A DNA stretch of 56,978 bases from contig NZ_NRRN01000018.1 in NCBI RefSeq assembly GCF_016583625.1, forward strand, positions 1-56,978, written 5' to 3'. Below are positions 47,306-54,099 of this stretch, piece by piece. The translations under genes were made by a program, and so were the position numbers. The stretch is from Halorhodospira abdelmalekii (GTDB taxonomy: Bacteria; Pseudomonadota; Gammaproteobacteria; Nitrococcales; Halorhodospiraceae). A model generated the notes under the pieces. It was not told the origin of the DNA, ran no database searches, and saw nothing but the letters and a program-made list of their open reading frames with translations. Within the stretch, counting starts at the first letter, position 1. The number at the start of each line of letters is the position of its first letter.

Positions 47306-48799
47306 ATGGCACAGGTGATCAACACGAACGTTGCATCGCTGAACGCGCAACGGCATCTGAATGCGTCCAAGAGCGAGATGGAGACGGCCATTGAGCGTCT
47401 CTCCTCTGGTTTGCGGATCAATAGCGCGCGGGATGATGCTGCAGGTCTGGCGATCAGCGAGCGTTTCACGGCGCAGATCAACGGCCTCAATCAGGCGGCT
47501 CGGAATGCCAACGACGGCATTTCGTTCGCCCAGACGGCAGAGGGCGCCATGGAGGAGATGAGCAACCTGCTCCAGCGCGTGCGTGAGCTCGCCGTCCAGG
47601 CGGCGAACGACACCAACACGCCGAGCGACCGCGAAGCGCTGAACCGCGAGGTTCAGGCCGCCCTCGACGAGGTCAACCGCATCGCCGAAAATACCCAGTT
47701 TAACCAGCAAAATGTGATCGATGGGTCGTTGCGCGATTTGATCTTCCAGGTCGGTGCCAACCGAGCCCAGAGCCTAACGGTTGCCGGCATGGATCTGCGG
47801 GGTGAGCGATTGGGTGCCGAGATTCTTGATGGACACAGTGTGTTGACTCAGATTGCCTCTGGGCAGAGTCAGGAGTTGGATCTGGATGGGGTCTCGATCC
47901 ACATTAACGGTACGGCGATCGATATGAGTGGTGCGCGCAGTGTCGCCGAAATTGTGGAGCGAATCAACGAGCGCAACCCGGTCACCGGGGTGCAGGTCTT
48001 CCGTGCCGATCGGGCGATGCAGGAGTTCGACTTCGACTTCGCAGCCTTGGGGGAGCAGGAGCACGGCAGCCTGAAAATCAACGGTCTCCAAGTTAACTTT
48101 GAGGTTGTCTCCGAGGATGAGTCTGCCTCACAGCAGAACATGATTGATGCGATTAACCAGCAGAGTGCATCGACCGGTGTGCGTGCCGAGATCCAGGATG
48201 GTCGCGTGAGGCTCTCCTCAGAGTCTGACTTCCGGCTGACCAGCTCAGATGTCGGTGCATGGCCACTGGGTATTCCAGACGGCCTGGATGGGGCCTTGGA
48301 GGCTGGTTTCGACTACAGCGAAGGGTTGCATGTGCAGCGGGGTATCCAGCTGGCTAACGATCTAGGTCGAACGATCGCCATTGAGGCGGATGCCGACGAG
48401 CTGGCTAAGATCGGCCTGCTTGGCGCCGACGGCGATCTGCTCCAGACTAAGAGGTATGCAGTCTCGGGTCAGGAGGTCGACGGCCTGGTTGAGACGATCA
48501 ACGTGCAGACTCGGGGGGCGGCGGATAACGCCATCCGGACTGTCGACTTTGCCCTGGGGCGGATCAACTCAGTGCGTGCTGACCTTGGTGCCGTGCAGAA
48601 TCGTTTTGAGGCAACGATCAATAACTTGAACATCTCTTCGGAGAACTTGAGCGCGTCTCGCTCGCGAATTCTCGATGCCGATTTTGCCGAAGAGACGGCC
48701 GAGATGACGCGTACGGAGATTCTGCAGCAGGCTGGGACGTCGGTCCTTGGGCAGGCGAACCAGATGCCGCAGATGGTGCTGCAGCTACTCCAACAATAA
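47306..48799 (+). CDS. fliC: Flagellin 2
   Basis: Second flagellin, 497 residues. D0/D1 sequences nearly match flagellin 1 (MAQVINTNVASLNAQRHLNA, RNANDGISFAQTAEGAMEEM, VFRADRA), while the middle differs. It also has two IN-type motifs (LDGVSIHINGTAIDMSGARS and GSLKINGLQVNFEVV). The C-terminus ends TSVLGQANQMPQMVLQLLQQ. GGAG precedes the ATG. Its own sigma-28 promoter suggests expression separate in level from flagellin 1. Confidence 0.97.
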   Translation: MAQVINTNVASLNAQRHLNASKSEMETAIERLSSGLRINSARDDAAGLAISERFTAQINGLNQAARNANDGISFAQTAEGAMEEMSNLLQRVRELAVQAANDTNTPSDREALNREVQAALDEVNRIAENTQFNQQNVIDGSLRDLIFQVGANRAQSLTVAGMDLRGERLGAEILDGHSVLTQIASGQSQELDLDGVSIHINGTAIDMSGARSVAEIVERINERNPVTGVQVFRADRAMQEFDFDFAALGEQEHGSLKINGLQVNFEVVSEDESASQQNMIDAINQQSASTGVRAEIQDGRVRLSSESDFRLTSSDVGAWPLGIPDGLDGALEAGFDYSEGLHVQRGIQLANDLGRTIAIEADADELAKIGLLGADGDLLQTKRYAVSGQEVDGLVETINVQTRGAADNAIRTVDFALGRINSVRADLGAVQNRFEATINNLNISSENLSASRSRILDADFAEETAEMTRTEILQQAGTSVLGQANQMPQMVLQLLQQ

Positions 48800-48876
48800 C
48801 CGCGGCTAGGATCCGGACTGCCTTTCCGGAACCTGGCCCGTGAGGCTCCGTGGCACGGGGCGGGTGGGGAGGCAGT

Positions 48877-49326
48877 ATGAGTGAGATCCATGGTTACAGT
48901 GCTGTGACCGCTGCAGGTTATGGATGGGGGCGCACCGTCAATCAGTCGCCAGACGAGGTGAGCGGGAACCAACGGGCAGGCAGGGGGGTCGAAGCGGCAG
49001 GCGGTGCCGGAGAGTCGGAGCAAAAAGAGGGCAAGGGTGCTCAGCACCTCTTGATGGCGCCCTCGGGTGATCTCTCTCCGCTTGATGTCTATCGCGCCGA
49101 AGATCCGGAGGCCCTAGCGCAGGCGGTGGAGCGTTTCGAGAACTTCATCCGCAAGATGGGGCGGGACCTGGAGATCAGTGTCGACGATCGCACCGGCAAG
49201 ACTGTGGTAACGGTCTATGTGCGGGGGACGGAGGATGTAGTGCGACAGATCCCCCCGGAGGAGATGCTCGCCGTGGCCGCTCACTTGAAGGAGGTCCAGG
49301 GGATGCTCTTCGACGAGCACGCCTAA
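48877..49326 (+). CDS. flaG: Flagellar protein FlaG
   Basis: Small FlaG-family protein, thought to affect filament length in polar flagellates. From the ATG at 48877 (GGGGAGG upstream) it has 149 residues. The disordered N-terminus is followed by the conserved C-terminal half: AVERFENFIRKMGRDLEISVD, TGKTVVTVYV, DVVRQIPPEEML and AAHLKEVQGMLFD. Between flagellin and fliD, its usual place. Confidence 0.93.
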   Translation: MSEIHGYSAVTAAGYGWGRTVNQSPDEVSGNQRAGRGVEAAGGAGESEQKEGKGAQHLLMAPSGDLSPLDVYRAEDPEALAQAVERFENFIRKMGRDLEISVDDRTGKTVVTVYVRGTEDVVRQIPPEEMLAVAAHLKEVQGMLFDEHA

Positions 49327-49424
49327 GGGGTGGGCGACGGGGTGGCTAGGGTGTGCCGGTGCGGGGCTGAGGTCTCTTGACGGCGACGGGCGATGACGAT
49401 TCAGTAGCGATAAAGGGGGCTCCC

Positions 49425-50858
49425 ATGCCTACGTCGGTCACCGATCAAATGCCCCATATGCCGAGTAAGATGGATGTCGGCACGGGGATTGATACGCGCA
49501 AGATGGTTCAGGATCTGATTCGGGCCGAGCGCGCGCCGACCGATAAGCGGTTGGAGCGTCGCGAAGAGGAGCTGCGGGAGCAGATTTCGGCGCTGGGCCA
49601 GGTGCGTGCGACGGTCGGTGAGTTTCGCGAAGGGATCGGGCGATTGGCCGATGCTTCGGCCTACTCCGGGATCGATACCGATTCGACCCACAGTGACGTA
49701 GCGCGTGTACGCGCCGAAGAGGGCGCCCCGCCGGGGGACTACGATGTTGAAGTCCTGCAGCTAGCCCAGGGACAGCGCATCGCGACTGCGACCGGTGTCT
49801 TTGCCGAGAGTTCCGATCCGATCGGCACCGGTCGGCTGATCATCACGGATGGCCAGGGGCGCGAGCAGATCGTTCACATCGGCGAAGAGCAGTCGACGCT
49901 GCTCGGCATTCGCGACGCCATCAATGAGCAAGCCGAAGGGTTGCGCGCCTCGATTGTTGACGACGGCGCCGGTCCGCGGCTGGCCATTGCGACCGAGGGC
50001 ACCGGTGAAGCCAACGCCATTCAGCAGATCCGCGCCGAGCAGAGCGCGGATGAAGACGAAGGCGACCTCTCGCTGCTGCAGTTTGGCGTAGCTGCAGGAG
50101 GGGGGCAGCAAGGCGTTGGGGCCTTCGAGCAAGTGCAGGCGGCTACCGATGCGCAGGCGGTGATCGACGGCATGGTGATTACGCGCCCCGAGAATACCAT
50201 TGAGGGCGCGATTGAGGGGGTCACCTTAGAGTTCGGCGGTGAGGGGCGTACGCGCGTCTCGGTGCGTGAGCAGACCGGGCTGATTGAGGAGAATATCCAG
50301 GCGTTGATCGAGACCTACAATCAGGTGCGGGGCCAGATCAACCAGCTTACTGCCTATAACCCAGATGCCGATGAGGCGGCCCCATTGCAGGGCGATCCGA
50401 GCGTTAGCAACATCAGCTCACGCCTGAGCCGCGCTCTAACTGAACCGGTTGCGGCTTTGGCCGGTCAACCGTTGCGCGCGCTCGGTGATTTGGGGGTGCG
50501 CACCAATCGCGACGGTACGCTCGATCTCGACAGTGAGCAGCTGCAGCGTATGGCGGGGGCGCATCCTGAGTTGGTTACACAGCTGATGACCGATCCTGAG
50601 CACGGCGTTATGGGGCGGCTCGATGGGGTGCTCGACGAGGTCGCCGGACGCGGTGGCGTGTTGAGCATGCGGACTGATGGTCTTGAGAGTCGCTTGGAGC
50701 GCATCGATAGTGACCGGGAGCGCCTTGATCGACGCATGGAGCGGCGCGAGGAGCAGTTGCGGAGCCAGTTTTCCCGCATGGATCAGCGGGTGGCCGAGAT
50801 GAATCGGACTTCCGAGTTTATCGAGCAGCGGTTGGCCATGATGACGAAGAATAAGTGA
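49425..50858 (+). CDS. fliD: Filament cap protein FliD (HAP2)
   Basis: Pentameric cap that folds flagellin at the filament tip. From the ATG at 49425 (AAAGGGGG upstream) it has 477 residues. N-terminal FliD_N (VGTGIDTRKMVQDLIRAERA), a Flagellin_IN segment (GRLIITDGQGREQIVHIG) and the FliD_C domain with ENIQALIETYNQVRGQINQL and the C-terminal coiled coil (RLDRRMERREEQLRSQFSRM). The upstream frame from 49377 lacks a ribosome site. Confidence 0.95.
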   Translation: MPTSVTDQMPHMPSKMDVGTGIDTRKMVQDLIRAERAPTDKRLERREEELREQISALGQVRATVGEFREGIGRLADASAYSGIDTDSTHSDVARVRAEEGAPPGDYDVEVLQLAQGQRIATATGVFAESSDPIGTGRLIITDGQGREQIVHIGEEQSTLLGIRDAINEQAEGLRASIVDDGAGPRLAIATEGTGEANAIQQIRAEQSADEDEGDLSLLQFGVAAGGGQQGVGAFEQVQAATDAQAVIDGMVITRPENTIEGAIEGVTLEFGGEGRTRVSVREQTGLIEENIQALIETYNQVRGQINQLTAYNPDADEAAPLQGDPSVSNISSRLSRALTEPVAALAGQPLRALGDLGVRTNRDGTLDLDSEQLQRMAGAHPELVTQLMTDPEHGVMGRLDGVLDEVAGRGGVLSMRTDGLESRLERIDSDRERLDRRMERREEQLRSQFSRMDQRVAEMNRTSEFIEQRLAMMTKNK

Positions 50859-50896
50859 TCCGCGTTTTTTTTTCGATAATGGCCAACACCCCCCCC

Positions 50897-50923
50897 TCAA
50901 GAGTCGCTGTAATCTGCCGACAC
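50897..50923 (+). promoter_or_regulatory. fliS: Possible sigma-28 promoter of fliS
   Basis: TCAA (50897-50900), 15 bases, GCCGACAC (50916-50923). The spacing is right, but the -10 has two mismatches. It lies in the 125-base gap before fliS. Confidence 0.45.
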
Positions 50924-50983
50924 AATAGGTGCGAAACCGGAAAACCCTCAATGCCCCCTAGGCACATAGAATGGGAAAAGACT

Positions 50984-51406
50984 ATGCATCGCGGCGTAAA
51001 TCAATACCAACAGGTCGGAAGCTACTCGAGCGCTGCATACGCGGATCCGTACCGCTTGGTGCAGCTGTTGATGGACGGCTTTCTGGATCGGGTCTCGCAG
51101 GCCCGCGGCGCAATGGAGCGTGGTGAGGTCTCGGCCAAGGGCGAACTGATCAGTAAGTCGATCTCGATCCTCGACGGTTTGCGCTCGGGCTTGGATCACG
51201 AGCGCGGCGGCCGGATTGCCGGTAATCTTGAAGAGCTCTACTCCTACATGCAGCGCCGCTTGGTCGAGGCCAACATGCACAGCCAGGTCGAATACCTCGA
51301 TGAGGTGGCCTCGCTGATGCGTGAGATCAAGAGCGCGTGGGATGCGATCCCGCCGGAGTTGCGCGACCGTGAAGCGGCGGCGGCAGCGGCGGCCCAAGGG
51401 CGCTGA
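50984..51406 (+). CDS. fliS: Flagellin chaperone FliS
   Basis: Helical chaperone that keeps flagellin soluble and guides it to export. The ATG at 50984 gives 140 residues starting MHRGVNQYQQVGSYS; conserved parts are DPYRLVQLLMDGFLDRVSQA, ISILDGLRSGLDHERGG, and NLEELYSYMQRRL. An Ala-rich tail ends the protein. The frame is open upstream but includes no conserved sequence. Confidence 0.95.
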   Translation: MHRGVNQYQQVGSYSSAAYADPYRLVQLLMDGFLDRVSQARGAMERGEVSAKGELISKSISILDGLRSGLDHERGGRIAGNLEELYSYMQRRLVEANMHSQVEYLDEVASLMREIKSAWDAIPPELRDREAAAAAAAQGR

Positions 51407-51428
51407 CGGGGGCGGTGCCCGTCAGCGG

Positions 51429-51830
51429 ATGGTGACCGACGAGCAGCCGCTCGGTGGTGTCGGTGTCGCAGAGGATGCCACCGAGCGCTGCTGCGCCCGA
51501 GTTCTAGAGCTGACTCGGCAGATGCTTGAGCGCGCCGAGCAGTATGACTGGGACGGGGTTATGGAGCGCGATGCTTTGCGCGTCGAGCAGCTGCGACGTC
51601 TCCCCGAGGCCGATTTAGACAGCGAAGGGATGGGCAGCCAGCGCGCGGCGGCCCGGCTGCGGCAGGCCCTGGAGGTTGGTCGACAAGTCCGGGAGCTGAT
51701 GGAGCAGGAGCGCGATCGGCTCGGTCAGGCCTCCCGTATGGATCAGCGGCGCCGAGAGGCCGGTGCCGCCTATCATCAGGTCTCCAAGGCGGTTGATCGC
51801 GGCGAAGACTCCGGCGGTTCCGCGCGCTGA
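51429..51830 (+). CDS. fliT: FliT-like flagellar chaperone
   Basis: 133 residues from the ATG at 51429, predicted all helical with heptad-like Leu/Arg/Glu spacing (LELTRQMLERAEQYDWDGVM, RLRQALEVGRQVRELMEQER). Position after fliS and the overall size fit FliT, the FliD export chaperone, but sequence conservation is low in this family. The protein could be another small flagellar helical protein. The last 25 residues are Ser/Gly/Arg-rich. Confidence 0.6.
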   Translation: MVTDEQPLGGVGVAEDATERCCARVLELTRQMLERAEQYDWDGVMERDALRVEQLRRLPEADLDSEGMGSQRAAARLRQALEVGRQVRELMEQERDRLGQASRMDQRRREAGAAYHQVSKAVDRGEDSGGSAR

Positions 51831-51940
51831 GCAGGGCTCGGTCCTCCTAGGTCTTTTTGTTCGCGGGCGTCGCCGTGGCGGCAGCTTCCCTCCTCGGGCT
51901 TGTCTCTCTTTTTCTCCCCTTCCCCCTTTTTCCCCTCTGT

Positions 51941-51990
51941 TCTCCCTTGTTCTCCCTTGTTCTCCCTTGTTCTCCCTTGTTCTCCCTTGT
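51941..51990. repeat. Five perfect tandem copies of TCTCCCTTGT
   Basis: Five identical 10-mers without gaps (51941-51990), preceded by a degenerate copy (TCCCCTCTGT, 51931-51940) and a longer pyrimidine tract starting near 51895. The period is close to one helical turn. The complementary strand is almost all purine. Confidence 0.95.
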
Positions 51991-52061
51991 CTTCGCAGTC
52001 GGCCAGCTGGTCCGCTCGCTTCTTGCGCAAAGCCGGAAAGTGAGCGATGCTTATCCTTCGG

Positions 52062-52079
52062 GCGGCAAGATTTTGCCGC
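52062..52079. promoter_or_regulatory. Palindrome GCGGCA-N6-TGCCGC upstream of the FleR-like gene
   Basis: GCGGCA, AGATTT, TGCCGC. The palindrome extends by one base each side to GGCGGCAA-GATT-TTGCCGCC. Its centre is about 140 bases upstream of the sigma-54 GG element. Confidence 0.55.
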
Positions 52080-52208
52080 CTTCCGGCCTTTTCTTGCCGG
52101 CTAGGTGTGTGGTGGTCCTTTCCCGAGGCGCACGGGCGCTACGCATAGAGGGAGGTGGAGCGTTGTACGGCAAGGGGTTGCAGGATGTGCCGGCAGAGCG
52201 GCAGAAAC

Positions 52209-52224
52209 TGGCACGAACAGTGCA
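52209..52224 (+). promoter_or_regulatory. Sigma-54 promoter of the FleR-like gene
   Basis: TGGCACGAACAGTGCA: GG (52210-52211) and GC (52222-52223) separated by exactly ten bases, with the full TGGCACG -24 block. The transcription start is expected near 52235. Confidence 0.9.
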
Positions 52225-52229
52225 TAATT

Positions 52230-52247
52230 TGCCGCTAATCGGCGGCA
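52230..52247. promoter_or_regulatory. Palindrome TGCCGC-N6-GCGGCA at the FleR-like transcription start
   Basis: TGCCGC, TAATCG, GCGGCA: the same two arms as the upstream site with the order reversed. It spans the expected transcription start of the sigma-54 promoter, which would suit either autorepression or a downstream enhancer-type site. Confidence 0.45.
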
Positions 52248-52286
52248 TGTGGCCGCGGTCGGTTTCGTGCTTAGGGGGTTAGGCTT

Positions 52287-53756
52287 ATGACTCAGCAATG
52301 TGTGCTCGTGGTGGCTCGCGAGGCAGAGCGTCGGGAGCGGCAATCTCGGGCGCTGGAGAGTGCCGGGTTCCAGACCGTTGAGGCGGAGGGAGCGGTTGCA
52401 GCAGGTCGCCTTTTGGAGCGGGGCGGGGTGAGCGCCGCGGTCTGCTGTGAGGGCGGAGTCGACGGCGATGAGTGGCGAGCGGTGGCCCGGCACCCGTTGG
52501 CGCCCGCGGTCGTTGTCGTCTCGGCAGCGGCCGAAGTCAGTGGTGCGGTGGCGGCGATGCGCGACGGTGCGGCGGACTACGTCGCCGAGCAAGGCGCGGA
52601 GGGTGAATTGGCTGCGGCGGTGGCGCGGATCACCGCTCATGGGCCCGGGTTGGTGGCAGAAGACCACAGCAGTCGGCAGCTGTTGGCACTCGCTCAGCGT
52701 GTCGCGAGCAAGGATGTGACCGTGCTGCTGACCGGTGAGTCGGGGACGGGCAAGGAGATCTTCGCCCGCTACATCCACGAGCGTTCGCCGCGGGCTGCTG
52801 GTCCTTTCGTCGCGGTCAACTGTGCGGCGATTCCTGAAAGTATGCTGGAGGCACTGCTCTTCGGCTTCGAGAAAGGTGCCTTTACCGGCGCGAACCGGGC
52901 ACACGCCGGAAAGTTCGAGCAGGCGCAAGGGGGGACACTGCTCCTTGATGAGGTCTCGGAGATTGAGCTAGGCTTACAGGCTAAGCTCTTAAGGGCCTTG
53001 CAGGAGCGGGAGATCGAGCGGCTTTGCGGGGACAGTCCTGTGCCGCTGGATGTGCGGGTGTTGGCAAGCAGTAACCGCGATCTGCGCGACGATGTGCGAG
53101 TTGGGCGGTTTCGCGAGGATCTTTACTACCGGCTACACGTCTTCCCGATTCACCTGCCGCCGCTGCGCGAGCGTCCTGCCGATATCGTTCCGCTCGCACG
53201 GAGCTTCGCAGTCAAGTATGCTCAGCTCAACGGTCGGGGTGCGCGATTGACCCCAGAGGCTGAGCGGAAACTGGTACAGCATACGTGGCCGGGCAATGTT
53301 CGTGAGCTGGAGAATGTCGTTCAGCGCGCTTTGATTCTAGCCGAAGGCGATGCCGTCGATAGCGAGGCGATCCGTTTCGAGCCGGTGACCGTTGAGGCGC
53401 AGCCGCAGAGTACGGCGAGTTGGGCGGAGGGCGCGGGCGCGTCAACGGTATCGCCCGCTCCGACGTTGACACATCCGGCGGTGGCGATGCGGGCGGCGGC
53501 TGCCCCGATCTCTGAGCACCCCCCGGTGCCGGCGGCTGATGGAGGAGCAACGACGCTGGAGGAGGATCTGAAGAGTCGGGAGTATCGGCGCATTTTGGAG
53601 ACTCTGGCGGCGGTCGGTGGGAGTCGCAAGGAGGCCGCAGCGCGTTTGGGGATCAGTAGCCGCACGCTGCGTTATAAGCTGGCGCGGATGCGGCAAGAGG
53701 GCGTAGAGATTCCGGAGCGTTCGGGCGGGGTTGTCCTGTACGCCTACGGAAGTTGA
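52287..53756 (+). CDS. fleR: Sigma-54-dependent flagellar regulator, FleR/FlrC type, with degenerate receiver
   Basis: NtrC-family activator of middle flagellar genes. Residues 1-115 have a receiver-like fold, but the acidic pair is replaced (AREAER after VLVV), the phosphoacceptor position reads Cys54-Glu55, and the invariant Lys is Glu101 (DYVAEQG). The AAA+ domain is intact: Walker A GESGTGKE, sigma-54 loop GAFTGA in [11 protein letters not shown], Walker B LLLDE and arginine fingers in FREDLYYRL. The C-terminal Fis-type helix-turn-helix ends with [20 protein letters not shown] and [10 protein letters not shown], closest in memory to FleR/FlrC rather than FleQ. No FleS/FlrB kinase gene is adjacent. 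fliE follows at once. Confidence 0.88.
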   Translation: MTQQCVLVVAREAERRERQSRALESAGFQTVEAEGAVAAGRLLERGGVSAAVCCEGGVDGDEWRAVARHPLAPAVVVVSAAAEVSGAVAAMRDGAADYVAEQGAEGELAAAVARITAHGPGLVAEDHSSRQLLALAQRVASKDVTVLLTGESGTGKEIFARYIHERSPRAAGPFVAVNCAAIPESMLEALLFGFEKGAFTGANRAHAGKFEQAQGGTLLLDEVSEIELGLQAKLLRALQEREIERLCGDSPVPLDVRVLASSNRDLRDDVRVGRFREDLYYRLHVFPIHLPPLRERPADIVPLARSFAVKYAQLNGRGARLTPEAERKLVQHTWPGNVRELENVVQRALILAEGDAVDSEAIRFEPVTVEAQPQSTASWAEGAGASTVSPAPTLTHPAVAMRAAAAPISEHPPVPAADGGATTLEEDLKSREYRRILETLAAVGGSRKEAAARLGISSRTLRYKLARMRQEGVEIPERSGGVVLYAYGS

Positions 53757-53768
53757 GGGATCGTGGCT

Positions 53769-54083
53769 ATGGCGGATTTCCGAATCGAGCAAGCACTGTC
53801 CGAGATGCGTGCCACCGGCACGCCTCAGCAGTCACCGCAGCGGCAGACCGATGGCCCGCCGGTTGAGGAGTTTTCAAACTTACTGCGGCAGGCGGTTGAG
53901 CAGGTCAACGGGCGTCAGGTCGATGCCGAGTCGCTGCGCGATGCCTACATGCGCGGCGAGGATGTCTCTCTGACCGATGTAATGATCACCGCGCAAAAGG
54001 CGCAGATCTCCTTCGAGGCGATGAAAGAGGTGCGCAACCGTTTCCTCGAGGCCTATGAAGAAATCCGGAATATGCAAGTCTAG
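53769..54083 (+). CDS. fliE: Hook-basal body complex protein FliE
   Basis: Rod adapter between the MS ring and FlgB. ATG at 53769 (GAGGGA eight bases upstream) gives 104 residues starting MADFRIEQALSEMRATG. The C-terminus is conserved: DVSLTDVMITAQKAQISFEA and the VRNRFLEAYEEIRNMQV end. A GTG at 53763 would add two residues. Confidence 0.94.
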   Translation: MADFRIEQALSEMRATGTPQQSPQRQTDGPPVEEFSNLLRQAVEQVNGRQVDAESLRDAYMRGEDVSLTDVMITAQKAQISFEAMKEVRNRFLEAYEEIRNMQV

Positions 54084-54099
54084 CTCGTGAGGGTTTGCC

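Larger units (their letters stand above)
51831..52286. other. 456-base gap before the FleR-like gene
   Basis: No gene I can support; a frame at 51857-52282 is explained by repeats and lacks a ribosome site. It holds a pyrimidine tract (about 51895-51990) ending in five perfect 10-mers, a GCGGCA-N6-TGCCGC palindrome at 52062-52079, a sigma-54 promoter at 52209-52224 and a second palindrome at 52230-52247. Confidence 0.75.

Noticed and set aside
49327-49424. Possible sigma-54 promoter before fliD
   Set aside because: TGGCTAGGGTGTGCC has nine bases between GG and GC rather than ten and lacks the TTGC block.
51776-52030. Minus-strand frame with ENKGEQGRT repeats
   Set aside because: It is also made by the 10-bp repeats and ends inside the FliT-like gene; no start signal or homology visible.
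51857-52282. Plus-strand frame of 141 residues before the FleR-like gene
   Set aside because: Its hydrophobic part is generated by the TCTCCCTTGT repeats, it has no ribosome site, and it covers the sigma-54 promoter and palindromes.
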